Shown one piece after another: positions 10,501 to 21,256 of a stretch of DNA of 64,000 bases. Numbering within the stretch: position 1 is the stretch's first letter; the number at the start of each line of letters is the position of its first letter. The translations under genes were made by a program, and so were the position numbers. The notes beneath the pieces are model-generated. The model made no database searches. It was not told the DNA's origin and saw only the letters and a list, made by a program, of their open reading frames with translations. Source of the DNA: Azotimanducus chitobiosivorans (lineage in GTDB: Bacteria; Pseudomonadota; Gammaproteobacteria; Pseudomonadales; Azotimanducaceae); the NCBI GenBank assembly GCA_965200235.1, contig OZ241339.1, positions 3,162,001-3,226,000 of the forward strand, read 5' to 3'.

Positions 10501-12777
10501 CTCTTTGCGCTCAGCGACGGCAGCGAAGGCGAAGGCCCGGCCATGACCGCGGCCGAGGCGCAAGACTATGCGAATCGCGGCATGACCCGCTGGGTGCCGG
10601 TGGCGGCGGCGCTCTCACCGCTGCAGACGCAATCGGCAAGCCCGGACGACGAAATCGAGGGTGAGGCGCCCGCGGACGACGATACCCCTTCGGATAGCGA
10701 AACGCCGGTCGAGCCAGTCGAGGCCCAGGACGCTTTTGTGCCAGATGCCGCGCTGATCGCGAATATCCGCGCATGGCGCAGCGAGACCCATCACGGTCAG
10801 GCGCACGTGGATCGATGGACGCGGGTGCTGATCGCGTTCAAAGTCGAGACTGGCAGCCTCGCGCCGATGAGTGCGACCGAGGCGCAGACCTATGCCGACA
10901 AGGGCTGGACGCGCTGGGAACCAGTCGTGGCGGCGCTGAAGGCGATGCAAGCTGACATGCAGCAGGAAGAGGCCGCCGCCTCAGAGCAGGACGATGCGCC
11001 CCCGCCCACACCGGCACTGTCAGTCTCCGATGCGAGCGGCGCAGAAGGCGCGACCATGAAGTTCACCATCACGCTTTCCCCCGCCGCAACGGACACGGTG
11101 AACGTATGGGTGTCCACCAGAGAGTCGCAGCCAGTATCCGCGCAGATGAACAGAGACTATCAGCACAATGGCTGGTGGCTGACGTTCAAGCCTGGCGAGA
11201 CCGAGAAGCACCGCTGGATTTACGCCTTTGACGATGCGCATGAAGACTCGGGAGAAACCTTCGAGTTTGCGCTCTCGCGGGCGCGTGGCGCAGTGATTGC
11301 CGATGCGGTCGGCATCGGCACCATCACCAACGATGATCCGCTGCCAGCGGCCTACCTCGCGCGCTTCGGACGCACGGTGGCCGAGCAAGCGCTCGGCGGC
11401 ATTGCGGCGAGGATGGAAGCGCCGCGCGAGCGAGGGCTGCAGGGCAACTTCGCGGGATATTCGCTGTCCTTCGGCACTTCTGTGCCAGACACGGAGGGAC
11501 ACGCGACGGCGCACGGCGAGATATTGACGCCGATCCCCTCGACTGGATTTGCGGATGATCGACACGGGCGCGATCATGGGCCGCAGGGCCTGACGCTGCG
11601 CGATGCGCTGCTTGCTTCAAGCTTCTCGCTGACAAGTGCGGACGGCGTGTTCGGCGGCAGCGCGGCGCTTTGGGGCAGGTCTTCTCAAGGACGATTCGCA
11701 GGCCGTGACGGCGGCCTTGCGCTCGACGGCGAAACCAGCACGTCCATGCTCGGCGCGGACTATGCGCGGGGGCGCTGGTTGGCTGGATTGGCGGTGGCGG
11801 TCAGCGCGAGCGAAGGCAATCACCATGTGAGCGGCGCGGCGGGCGGCGAAGGCGATGGCCAGATCGAAACGTCATTGACGGCCGTCCTGCCTTACGCATC
11901 GATGCAGGTCTCTGAGCGCTTCAAGGTGTGGGGTGCGCTCGGTAGCGGCGTGGGCGAGGTGCGCCTTGCGCCGGCGCTAGGCGGCAGCTACCGGGCGGAC
12001 ACCTTCTGGCGTATGGCGGCGGCGGGGCTGCGCGGCGAGCTGATGCCAGCAACCGATGCCGGTCCGGCGCTGGTGATCGTCTCAGATGCAATGTGGGCGC
12101 AGACACGATCTGAAGATGCGCCGAGCCTTGGGGCGTCGGATGCCGCCGTGACAGGATTCAAGTTCGGGCTTGAAGGCAGCTGGCAGCTGTCCACGGCGAA
12201 TGGCGCTCGCTTCGTGCCTCGACTTGAAGCGGGGCTGCGTCACGACGGCGGCGACGCCGAAACCGGCCTCGGCGTTGAACTCGGCGGCGGACTGTCCTGG
12301 AGTGCGCCAGCGCTCGGTCTGATCCTCGACTTGGCTGGCCGCTCGCTGTTGACGCACGAAGACAATGGATTCAAGGACGAAGGAATATCCATCTCGCTTG
12401 CCTTCGACCCGGCGCCGACAACGCATCGCGGGCTGTCGTTCACCCTGCGTCAAGACTATGGCAGCCGCTCGCAAGGCGGGCTCGACGCACTGTTTGCGTC
12501 GGCGCCGCTCGCGTACTCGGCGGCGAGCGAGGCAGCGGGACGTTGGACGATGGAGGCCGCCTGGGGCGTGCCGGTCTTCGGCGGACGCTTCACTGGCAGT
12601 CCTCACGCCGGCTTTGGGCGCTCTGGGCTCGCTCGCGACTTTCGTCTCGGCTGGCGACTCGTGTCGGAAGCCGAAAGCGCGCAACACCTGTCGTTCGGAC
12701 TTCAAGCCATGCGCCAAGAGAGTGGCATGAGTCGGCCGGAGCATATGATCGGGCTTGAGGCCAGTCTGCGCTGGTAA
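7555..12777 (+). CDS. Calx-beta repeat autotransporter with C-terminal outer-membrane barrel
   Basis: A 1740-residue surface protein. The start ATG has GGAG 9 nt upstream and opens a typical signal peptide (MKKQRFSPIFFSLWLLVALG, cleaved near AHAQQ). An N-terminal beta-sandwich resembling choice-of-anchor domains covers residues about 30-205. Several Calx-beta repeats follow at about 205-320, 320-432, 432-560, 560-665 and beyond, with another at about 1155-1260; each shows a 'VTEG..A.FTVSR' type start and a 'VNDDD' end. Two copies of an unusual unit (H..HV.RW.RVL ... A.DYA..GMTRW.PV) occupy about 960-1025 and 1065-1132. The last 445 residues form an autotransporter barrel ending 'LEASLRW', the terminal aromatic used by BAM substrates. 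It is likely a calcium-binding adhesin. Confidence 0.9.
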   Translation: MKKQRFSPIFFSLWLLVALGWSAGAHAQQVLVSNLGQADFATASPIASLLGVFDHAQQFTTGSNSAGYRLNSVEIEFGRLDAGFPFSVSIRTNASGSPGTVVGTLANPSYTAFTTDTVLKFTAAGDGIALAASTSYFLVLDVTGDSGSNFATWRVTTSMSEDSGGASGWSIADLHRLLQNVADAAWVNNVVTSTLKIRINGSAVTLPTVTIARVATPVTEGAAARFTVSRTGATTAALAVQVSVSENSAGGQNFVASTNEGTKSVSIPMGSASAVYSVATVGDAIDEPDGAVTVTVASGSGYSVGSPSTASVTVNDDDLPVVTITSGASSVTEGTAASFTVTRAGLTTAALTVNVNVADVAGSDFVASDDEGADTVTIQAGQASAAYSVATVADSVVEASGNVIVTVSTGTGYTVGSPPSANVMVNDDDTAAVLINGADSNITLSVGEDRGTATYTIRLDSQPSHSVTVTVSSATDTAARVNKAGGSAGKTQTLTFTPSGTGAWNVAQTITVTGVNNTSDDANNRRTSLITHTAASSDANYSGITPIPTVTVTVTDDDTPELTVSAQGGVTTVNENGAAATIIVTSNIQVDGSIDYGQPSVSTGGAVSADETTIAGGNTSNTYTVSASDNNRDEADWSITTGIAAGTGYTLGSPSAVMLTVRDDDPTVVSLAGGGRVFEGEGTTFTVTLGRDLAAGEIIDVPLAITGAGITPSDWRLALASGMGLNTGVTLNDANTATPQLRFAGAGARTATLTLTAEAGSGGKTIRVELGPDGSGANGFDRSGLGTNVGGGANPHATALRIMLVVTADTVVNDRDFLAFVRAPGETSASRRTEGSRLTLSVHRIAFTSDNNNLHTPDDWGFRLCFTGAATPGADFSVSHGGGRTSLDQEGCTRTNSAEDGTALPARLSVARFYIKLLHDDLDEGDERVVATLTRTINTGVSGQGLSEFRFTISEPPLIDKVRHYITEIWHGYDHVLRWQRVLFALSDGSEGEGPAMTAAEAQDYANRGMTRWVPVAAALSPLQTQSASPDDEIEGEAPADDDTPSDSETPVEPVEAQDAFVPDAALIANIRAWRSETHHGQAHVDRWTRVLIAFKVETGSLAPMSATEAQTYADKGWTRWEPVVAALKAMQADMQQEEAAASEQDDAPPPTPALSVSDASGAEGATMKFTITLSPAATDTVNVWVSTRESQPVSAQMNRDYQHNGWWLTFKPGETEKHRWIYAFDDAHEDSGETFEFALSRARGAVIADAVGIGTITNDDPLPAAYLARFGRTVAEQALGGIAARMEAPRERGLQGNFAGYSLSFGTSVPDTEGHATAHGEILTPIPSTGFADDRHGRDHGPQGLTLRDALLASSFSLTSADGVFGGSAALWGRSSQGRFAGRDGGLALDGETSTSMLGADYARGRWLAGLAVAVSASEGNHHVSGAAGGEGDGQIETSLTAVLPYASMQVSERFKVWGALGSGVGEVRLAPALGGSYRADTFWRMAAAGLRGELMPATDAGPALVIVSDAMWAQTRSEDAPSLGASDAAVTGFKFGLEGSWQLSTANGARFVPRLEAGLRHDGGDAETGLGVELGGGLSWSAPALGLILDLAGRSLLTHEDNGFKDEGISISLAFDPAPTTHRGLSFTLRQDYGSRSQGGLDALFASAPLAYSAASEAAGRWTMEAAWGVPVFGGRFTGSPHAGFGRSGLARDFRLGWRLVSEAESAQHLSFGLQAMRQESGMSRPEHMIGLEASLRW

Positions 12778-12957
12778 GCAGCGCCACGAAGGTGCGGTCG
12801 GGGCGGTCCGGGCGCGTTCTCCGGCGGCTGGCGGATTGGTTGCCAACCGTCGGTCGAAGCATCGCTTGGGTCTGGTCTGCGTGTATCCCAAGCGCGCCTT
12901 TCCACATTGCGCGGCCAAGGCGTGACTTCATTCTCGCGCCCGGCCGCCCCTTCCGCT

Positions 12958-13179
12958 TCAGGAGTAGCGATTGCGCCTACGCCAAGCGCGGAATTCTTCA
13001 AGCCCTAATCGCTCGCACACCCGGTCGCGCTTGAATGCCTGCGCCATGCAGACGGCGGCGAGAATGAGAAAAGGGATGCCGGGAAGAAGCGGCAGGATGA
13101 GGCCGACGAGCCCAACCACAAGGCTGAGCACCCCCATCGCAAACCAGAAGATGCGAATGAGCGCAGATCTTTCGTGCAT
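12958..13179 (-). CDS. DUF454 (YbaN-like) small inner-membrane protein
   Basis: A 73-residue protein with two hydrophobic helices around a 'GLILPLLPGIPFLILAAVCM' core, the hallmark of DUF454, in which a Pro-rich turn joins two membrane helices. The basic tail (AFKRDRVCERLG...RAWRRRNRYS) is likely cytoplasmic. The start is uncertain: ATG 13179 is taken because family similarity begins there; ATG 13203 is in frame upstream. No function is established for the family. It lies downstream of cysE on the same strand with a gap of about 170 bp. Confidence 0.65.
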   Translation of the reverse strand: MHERSALIRIFWFAMGVLSLVVGLVGLILPLLPGIPFLILAAVCMAQAFKRDRVCERLGLEEFRAWRRRNRYS

Positions 13180-13353
13180 AGTGAGACGGTTCCGAACAAA
13201 CATTGACAACAGAAGCGCATATCCCGTGCCAATGAGCGGAGAGACAGCAAAAGCGTTCTCTGTCAGTAGGTTACGAGGAGTGCCCCGAAACACACAGGCG
13301 CACGACTCGAATTTTTCGGTGAAATCCGCCACCACTCGGCGGAATTCGCCTAC

Positions 13354-14211
13354 TCATTCGACTTTGCCAATGCTGTGATCCATCGACAGGGCGGGTTCCG
13401 GGTCTCTTGGCGTGCCGACAATCTTCGCAGGTACGCCGGCGACCGTGACGTGTGGCGGCACATCGGCAAGCACAACGCTGCCAGCACCGACCTTGGCGCC
13501 TTCCCCCACTTCGATATTGCCGATGATTTTGCAGCCGGCGGAGAGCAGCACGCCGCGCCGAATCTTTGGATGCCGGTCGCCGCTCTCATTGCCGGTGCCG
13601 CCGAGTGTGACCGCGTGCAGCATGGACACGTCGTCGTCGATGACAGCGGTTTCGCCCACGACAATACCAGTCGCGTGGTCGAGCATGATGCCGCGCCCAA
13701 GGCGTGCGGCGGGGTGCATGTCAACGCCGAGTCGCTCACTGATTTGATTCTGAAACAGCTTGGCGAGCGGACGCCGATTGCTCTGCCACAGCCAATGCGC
13801 GATGCGCTGCGCCTCAAGTGCGTGGAACCCTTTCAGGCAGAGAAAGGCGAAGGTGATGTCGTCGCACGCAGGGTCTCTCGAATAGACGGCGGCGAGGTCG
13901 TAGCACGCCGCGGTCGTAATGTGCGCATCGGCGGCAAGCGCTTCCTCAATGACACCGCGGATCATCGTCATGGGTAGCAGGGCGCTTCCGAGCTTGGTGG
14001 CAAGCTTGAACGACAGCGCGACTTCGAACCGATCATGATTCAGCACCGCGGCGTTCAAGTAGTTGCCGAGCATCGGTTCGCTGTGCGCGGCGTGCTCAGC
14101 TTCCGCGCGCATGATGTCCCAGACCGTCGCCTCCGGCGCGAGGCCGAGTGTGCGGATGTGCTCCTGAGCGAGTGGCGCGATGGCGCGAAACGGCCCCAGC
14201 GTCGCGACCAT
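13354..14211 (-). CDS. cysE: Serine O-acetyltransferase
   Basis: A 285-residue enzyme making O-acetyl-L-serine from serine and acetyl-CoA, the committed step of cysteine synthesis. An N-terminal helical domain (to about 150) precedes a left-handed beta-helix of hexapeptide repeats, with the catalytic-site segments 'DIHPAARLGRGIMLDHATG'-like (here GVDMHPAARLGRGIMLDHAT) and 'MLHAVTLGGTG'. The length is usual for the family. The start ATG is supported by AGGA 7 nt upstream; the reading frame stays open upstream through the MITE but that part is not cysE-like. The promoter must lie in the 150 bp between the start and MITE copy A, or within the MITE. Confidence 0.95.
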   Translation of the reverse strand: MVATLGPFRAIAPLAQEHIRTLGLAPEATVWDIMRAEAEHAAHSEPMLGNYLNAAVLNHDRFEVALSFKLATKLGSALLPMTMIRGVIEEALAADAHITTAACYDLAAVYSRDPACDDITFAFLCLKGFHALEAQRIAHWLWQSNRRPLAKLFQNQISERLGVDMHPAARLGRGIMLDHATGIVVGETAVIDDDVSMLHAVTLGGTGNESGDRHPKIRRGVLLSAGCKIIGNIEVGEGAKVGAGSVVLADVPPHVTVAGVPAKIVGTPRDPEPALSMDHSIGKVE

Positions 14212-14362
14212 ATCTATTCCTATAGGTTTGGTTGTAACGGCTATCTTATGACGTATCTGCGCTGTTGTGTTGCTTCGCTCTGAAGCCCTGCCGCAGAACG
14301 TGCCGCCAGGACTTGAAGCGTTTCGTCGCTGCGCATGTGCAGGCCGTCCTTGAGCTAAGGGG
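14212..14362 (-). other. cysE leader region with a short coding-like remnant
   Basis: On the minus strand, 14344 down to 14239 reads as a protein-like stretch (LKDGLHMRSDETLQVLAARS...) ending in TAG just before cysE, with no good start or ribosome-binding site. It could be the 3' end of a gene cut by MITE copy A, but I do not recognise the family. Confidence 0.2.
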
Positions 14363-14631
14363 CTAGTGTCCTGTCCCATAAATAAGTGTGGTTCAGAGTG
14401 AGCACAATCGCCGACGGCAAGGCGCAGTCCGCAGGGAATATCGGGCATATTGCCAAGGGCTGCAACGCAGCCGTCGGCGATTGTGCCCACTCCCGAAAGG
14501 CGCGCAGGAGAAGGGCTGTGGCCGCGTTGCGTCCCTTGGCAATACGGCAAAGTATTGCCTGCGGAACGCGCCTTGCCACAGCCCTTCTCCTGCGCGCTGA
14601 ATCCACACTTATTTATGGGACAGGACACTAG
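14363..14631 (+). mobile_element. MITE copy A: 269-bp palindromic element with 28-bp perfect terminal repeats
   Basis: The ends at 14363-14390 and 14604-14631 are perfect reverse complements, starting CTAGTGTCCTGTCCCATAAA. The outermost CTAG suggests a TA target duplication (14364-14365 and 14629-14630) around a 263-bp core, as in IS630/Tc1-mariner elements. There is no transposase gene inside. Two further long hairpins lie within: arms of about 16 bp ending in CAATCGCCGACGG/CCGTCGGCGATTG, and a 23-bp arm pair containing GCAGGAGAAGGGCTGTGGC. A second copy, in inverse orientation with only a handful of mismatches, lies at 49230-49498. Copy A sits 150 bp upstream of cysE. Confidence 0.9.
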
Positions 14632-14678
14632 GAGCCTGCGCCGTAGAAATTCTCGGTTGCGCGGCAAGTGAAGCGCCC

Positions 14679-14924
14679 TCATGGTTGGGCGGGTCCATCG
14701 AGGAGGTCGATGAATCCTCCGATATCGTCAATGTCTACCTCGGAGCGAACACCCACGGGACGCGGCTCGACGACAAAAGGGCGCTCGATTGCTTCGTCCG
14801 TGCCTCACTCCAAGCCTTGTCGCACGCAGGCGTTGATTGTCTGCTTGAAGCTTGCCCCGGAGGTATTCATCCTGTCCCGAAGTTTGACGATGACATCCTC
14901 GTCGAGAGTGACAGTTGCTCTCAT
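14679..14924 (-). pseudogene. VapB-type ribbon-helix-helix antitoxin interrupted by an in-frame TGA
   Basis: From ATG 14924 the minus strand encodes 39 residues typical of ribbon-helix-helix antitoxins (MRATVTLDEDVIVKLRDRMN, then SFKQTINACVRQGLE). A TGA follows at 14807-14805. The same frame then continues for about 40 codons (GTDEAIERPFVVEPRPVGVR ... DIGGFIDLLDGPAQP), matching the usual C-terminal toxin-binding tail of this antitoxin family. The full length of about 81 codons is normal for the family, so a nonsense mutation is the simplest reading. No VapC follows: the position where one would start is 48 bp from MITE copy A. This is a toxin-less relic, or a truncated DNA-binding antitoxin. 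Confidence 0.6.
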
Positions 14925-14982
14925 AAGCTGTCGAGAAGAGGGATAGCGTCATGGTGCTACTGGACTGATGCCAAAGTCGTCA

Positions 14983-15012
14983 ATCGCTACGGTCAACATC
15001 GCTACGGTCAAC
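14983..15012 (+). repeat. 15-bp tandem duplication upstream of acnA
   Basis: ATCGCTACGGTCAAC occurs twice head to tail (14983-14997 and 14998-15012), about 75 bp before the acnA start. It may be a regulator-binding site or a replication slip. The rest of 14925-15086 shows no gene. Confidence 0.5.
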
Positions 15013-15086
15013 AGTGTGCCCTGACTGTGGTGAGCCCGACACCAGTACAATGTACGGTTTCCGCAAAAGAAACCACGAAGACCAAT

Positions 15087-17753
<2,667 letters not shown>

Positions 17754-19577
17754 ATGTCGGGCAGCGAACACAATCAGCTCTATCGCGTGCGGCACAGCCT
17801 GGCGCACGTGCTCGCGCAGGCCGTGCTCGACTATCGGCCAGGGTCAACGCTTGGGTTTGGGCCGCCGATTGACGACGGCTTCTACTACGACTTCATCTTG
17901 AGCGAGCCTCTCACCGAGGAAGACTTCCCCGAACTTGAGCGGCGCATGAAGCGCATTTTGAAGAGTCGGCAGAATTTCTACTGCGAAGAGCTCGACAGAG
18001 AGGCCGCGCTCGAGCGCCTGAATGAGATGAACGAGCCGCACAAGCGCGAGTATGCCGAGGAGCTATTGCAGCGCGACGGCATTTCAAGCCTGACCTTCTA
18101 CCGCAATGGGCCGTTCCTCGATATGTGCGAGGGGCCGCACGTTGAGAACACGCGCGAGATTGCGCGCGACTGCTTCAAGCTGCGCAGCGTTGCCGGTGCC
18201 TACTGGCGCGGCGACTCAGACCGCGTGATGATGACGCGCATCTATGCGTGGGCGTTCGAGAACAAGGCCGACCTTGACGATGCCGTCGAGAAATTCGAGC
18301 TTGCGCAGCAGCGCGACCACAAGAAGCTCGGCGCCGAGCTTGGCCTGTTTCGCATCGACCCGCAAGTCGGGAAGGGCTTGCCGCTGTGGTTGCCAAAAGG
18401 CACGGTGATCCGGGACGAGCTTGAGAAGCTCGCCTGCGAACTTGAGTTTCAGGCTGGCTATCAGCGCGTGTCAACGCCGCACCTCGCCAAGGCCGACCTC
18501 TACTACACCTCAGGGCACTTGCCCTACTACGCCGACGACATGTATCCCTTCATGAATGTCGCCGAATCGGGCGGTGATGGGGCGGACGACGCGGCGGTCA
18601 AAGAATCTTACGTCCTCAAACCCATGAACTGCCCGCATCATCATCGCATCTTTGATGCCGAGCCGCGCAGCTACCGCGATCTGCCGCTCAGGCTCGCCGA
18701 GTACGGGCAGGTGTACCGCATGGAAGAATCCGGCGCGGTGAGCGGCCTCTTGCGTGTTCGCGGCATGTGCATGAACGATGCGCACATCTATTGCACGCCG
18801 GAGCAGGTCAAGGCCGAATTCAAGTCGGTGATGGCGCTGCACGAGCGCGCCTACGCGATTCTTGGGCTCGACCAATACCGCGTGCGGCTGTCGCTCATGG
18901 ACCCAGACGATGCCAAACGCGCCGACAAGTACGTCAACAACCCCGAAGCCTGGGCGCAGACCGAAGCGCTTGTGAAGGAGATTCTCGACGAGATGCAGCT
19001 CGACTATGAGGTCGGCATCGGCGAAGCGGCGTTCTACGGCCCCAAGGTGGACATCCAGTTTGTCACCGTGACCGGACGCGAAGAATCGGTGAGCACCGTG
19101 CAGCTTGATTTCGCGCAGCCTGAGCGCTTCGGCTTGAAGTACATCGGCAGCGACGGACAGGAGCACATGCCCTATTGCATCCACCGCGCGCCGTTCAGCA
19201 CGCACGAGCGCATGATCGCGTTCCTGATTGAGCACTTCGGTGGCGCGTTCCCGACGTGGCTCGCACCTGTGCAAGTTGAAGTGCTGACGGTATCCGACCA
19301 GTTCGATGAATACGCGCAAGGCATTGTTGACCGACTGCGCGCTTCGTTCGTGCGCGCCGAACTCGCCCCATCAACTGAATCGGTTTCCAAGAAGATACGC
19401 GAAGCGACGGTGCGCAAGGTGCCGAATGTGCTGGTTGTCGGCGAACGCGAGCAGGCGGCTGGCGAAGTCATGCTGCGCCGCTACGGCGAGCCGAAGCAGC
19501 ACAAGATGAGCATCGAGGCGTTTGAGGCGGCGCTGCTGAAGACGATTCGCACTCGTGCGCTTGTCTTTGAGGTTTAG
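17754..19577 (+). CDS. thrS: Threonine--tRNA ligase lacking the TGS domain
   Basis: A 607-residue class II tRNA synthetase. The sequence begins almost directly at the editing (SAD) domain (RHSLAHVLAQAVLDYRPGS, then GFGPPIDDGFYYDF), so the usual 60-70 residue N-terminal TGS domain is absent. The catalytic core has the zinc ligands: Cys in 'MNCPHHH', His in 'GMCMNDAHIYC' and His in 'CIHRAPFSTHERM'. The C-terminal anticodon-binding domain follows 'WLAPVQVEVL'. It immediately follows acnA with no gap. No other thrS copy is in the window. Confidence 0.95.
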   Translation: MSGSEHNQLYRVRHSLAHVLAQAVLDYRPGSTLGFGPPIDDGFYYDFILSEPLTEEDFPELERRMKRILKSRQNFYCEELDREAALERLNEMNEPHKREYAEELLQRDGISSLTFYRNGPFLDMCEGPHVENTREIARDCFKLRSVAGAYWRGDSDRVMMTRIYAWAFENKADLDDAVEKFELAQQRDHKKLGAELGLFRIDPQVGKGLPLWLPKGTVIRDELEKLACELEFQAGYQRVSTPHLAKADLYYTSGHLPYYADDMYPFMNVAESGGDGADDAAVKESYVLKPMNCPHHHRIFDAEPRSYRDLPLRLAEYGQVYRMEESGAVSGLLRVRGMCMNDAHIYCTPEQVKAEFKSVMALHERAYAILGLDQYRVRLSLMDPDDAKRADKYVNNPEAWAQTEALVKEILDEMQLDYEVGIGEAAFYGPKVDIQFVTVTGREESVSTVQLDFAQPERFGLKYIGSDGQEHMPYCIHRAPFSTHERMIAFLIEHFGGAFPTWLAPVQVEVLTVSDQFDEYAQGIVDRLRASFVRAELAPSTESVSKKIREATVRKVPNVLVVGEREQAAGEVMLRRYGEPKQHKMSIEAFEAALLKTIRTRALVFEV

Positions 19578-20169
19578 AAGCCCGCGCCGCTGCCGAACTC
19601 CCAGTTCAGCGTCCTGATGCCCAGCGAGGCGTGATCCGCGCGAAGTTCCACTGTGCGGCAAGCGCGACCAATCCTGGATCAAAACATGGTCAAATGCTTG
19701 TGAGGAACATTAAATCAAAAGAATACAGTTAGTTAGGGCTCGAACCTTCAATGCGAACCAGTGAAATCGGCCACCCCAGACAAATCCTGCTCAAATGTTG
19801 GTTGGCTGCCTCGCTCCCCGGCGTGGTACGAGCCCTTGCCACGGTGTGCAGATCTTCAATTAGGGCGTGTTAACACTATGCCCGCCGACGCTGTTGTAGG
19901 GGAGTCAGACATGTCCAAGCGAGCTTTACAAGATTTGATTTTACCGACGTTTTGGCGGGCATTCTTATGCTTGGCGAATATAAATTCAAGTATTAACAGG
20001 CGGTTACGGGATAGGCCAAGGATTTGGGCGAGATTTGACTGCGGCCATGTCACGTGCTCGGGCGCACTATTCAGCGCACTAGCGGGATGGGCAGCGCGCG
20101 CCCGTACGACTACCGCATGACGATTCTCTCTCGCTTGATTTTGTGGCGACTTGTTGCTACTTTCTCCCA
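19578..20169. other. 592-bp gap without a convincing gene
   Basis: No open frame here has plausible codon use, a start and a family. The piece around 19862-19880 (GGGCGTGTTAACACTATG) followed by an AT-richer stretch to about 20030 differs in composition from its surroundings and may be a decayed insertion-sequence end, but no transposase can be translated. The promoter of the downstream toxin-antitoxin pair should lie in the last 100 bp. Confidence 0.4.
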
Positions 20170-20463
20170 ATGCGTGCGGTTGGCATAAAAGTGTTGAGTA
20201 GTCGCTTGAGCGAGTATATTCGCATGGCGGCACAAGGCGAGACTGTACTGGTGACAGAGCAAGACCGCGTAGTCGCCGAACTCTCTCCACCTAGCGCTCG
20301 CAGAAGTCAAGCGCCAGGGGATGCCATGTTGACTGAATGGATACGAAAGGGTTGGATGCGGCCTCCCCTTGTATCGTTGGACGGCAGGTTACCATCACCC
20401 AAAGGCATTGACACATTGGATAACATCCTCTCGGAACTCGATGATGACCGCAGTGATCGATGA
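20170..20463 (+). CDS. Phd/YefM-type antitoxin
   Basis: A 97-residue antitoxin. The N-terminus (MRAVGIKVLSSRLSEYIRMA, then 'GETVLVTEQDRVVAELSP') is the prevent-host-death DNA-binding fold: it binds the operator and autoregulates. The C-terminal part (about 60-97) would wrap and neutralise the PIN toxin encoded next. The gene overlaps the toxin by 4 bases (ATGA), the usual arrangement for coupled translation of an antitoxin-toxin pair. Confidence 0.85.
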   Translation: MRAVGIKVLSSRLSEYIRMAAQGETVLVTEQDRVVAELSPPSARRSQAPGDAMLTEWIRKGWMRPPLVSLDGRLPSPKGIDTLDNILSELDDDRSDR

Positions 20464-20849
20464 TCTACCTCGATAGCTCTGTTGCGCTCGCGCAGCTATT
20501 CGCAGAGGACCGCAGACCGCCATCGACTTTGTGGGCGCAGCCCCTCGTTGCCAGCCGCCTTCTTGAATACGAAGTATGGACACGACTGAACGCCCGCGGC
20601 CTAAGCGATTCACTCGGAGATTGGGTGCGGCAATTGGTCGACGGCATGGCGCTGGTCGAGCTCGTGCCTCCGATTCTTGAACGGGCCCTAAATCCCTTCC
20701 CGCTGCCCGTCCGTACACTCGATGCCTTGCACCTCGCTACTATGCATCATCTGAGAGCGACCGGTCAGCGTATCGAACTTGCCAGCTATGATCGTCGCAT
20801 GAATCAAGTGGCCGAGGCGATGGAGTTTCCGCTGGTTTCAGGCTTGTAG
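20460..20849 (+). CDS. PIN-domain ribonuclease toxin (VapC-like)
   Basis: A 129-residue PIN nuclease. Acidic metal-binding residues are in place: Asp5 in 'MIYLDSS', Glu in 'SRLLEYEVWTR' near 38, Asp in 'VRTLDALHLATM' near 90 and Asp in 'LASYDRRM' near 110. VapC-family toxins cleave tRNA or rRNA and stop growth until neutralised by the antitoxin. It is the second gene of the pair, with start ATGA overlapping the antitoxin stop. Confidence 0.88.
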   Translation: MIYLDSSVALAQLFAEDRRPPSTLWAQPLVASRLLEYEVWTRLNARGLSDSLGDWVRQLVDGMALVELVPPILERALNPFPLPVRTLDALHLATMHHLRATGQRIELASYDRRMNQVAEAMEFPLVSGL

Positions 20850-20852
20850 GCT

Positions 20853-20937
20853 GGCGCAGCCGCAGCGAGACCCTTTCATGTGGGCCGTCATTTGTCATGA
20901 ATGGAACGCACAAACGCTGCGGTTGCGCCGCTTTTTT
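20853..20937 (+). terminator. Hairpin and T-run after the toxin-antitoxin pair
   Basis: GGCGCAGCCGCAGCG (20853-20867) can pair with CGCTGCGGTTGCGCC (20915-20929) with one mismatch. A compact GCGG-ttgcg-CCGC stem inside the second arm is followed by six T at 20932-20937, which looks like a rho-independent terminator for the toxin gene. The rest of the gap to the prc stop (20938-21256) holds nothing I can call. Confidence 0.5.
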
Positions 20938-21256
20938 CAGAACAGTTTGAAGGGGTCGGGATGCGGGAGAGGCCCGGCATAGGTTTCGCTCCTTATCGCC
21001 AGTCCCTCTTCTTGTGGAGATTCCATAGGCCCGCCAAGCTGTGTTTCGCGAATCTGCACTGATCTCGACCGCTCTACAAACCGCTGTCATTCGTCCGTAC
21101 TTTCATCCGCAAGATCCAATTCCCCAAGCGAACGAGCAATTCGCTGAGCAGCGCATGAGCACCACGCTCAAGCGGCTTGAATGTAGGCACAATTGACCGT
21201 CAAAACGGGCGGCGGGAGCGAATTTTCGCTTTCCAGAATTCCCAAGGCGCAGGCGC

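Noticed and set aside
14239..14344. Minus-strand coding-like stretch before cysE
   Set aside because: It has plausible composition but no start, ribosome-binding site or recognisable family; noted only as a possible gene remnant.
19735..19775. tRNA-like T-arm word (GGTTCGAGCCC on the minus strand)
   Set aside because: No matching acceptor stem, anticodon arm or D arm could be built around it; the stem partners do not pair.
19862..20035. Possible end of an IS5-like insertion sequence
   Set aside because: The word GGGCGTGTTAACACTATG recalls some IS ends, but no second end and no transposase fragment could be translated in any frame.
21095..21200. Protein-like stretches downstream of prc on the minus strand (SIVPTFKPLERGAHALLSE; then GELDLADESTDE in the next frame)
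   Set aside because: The two pieces are in different frames and too short to assign; might be a decayed small gene but cannot be supported.
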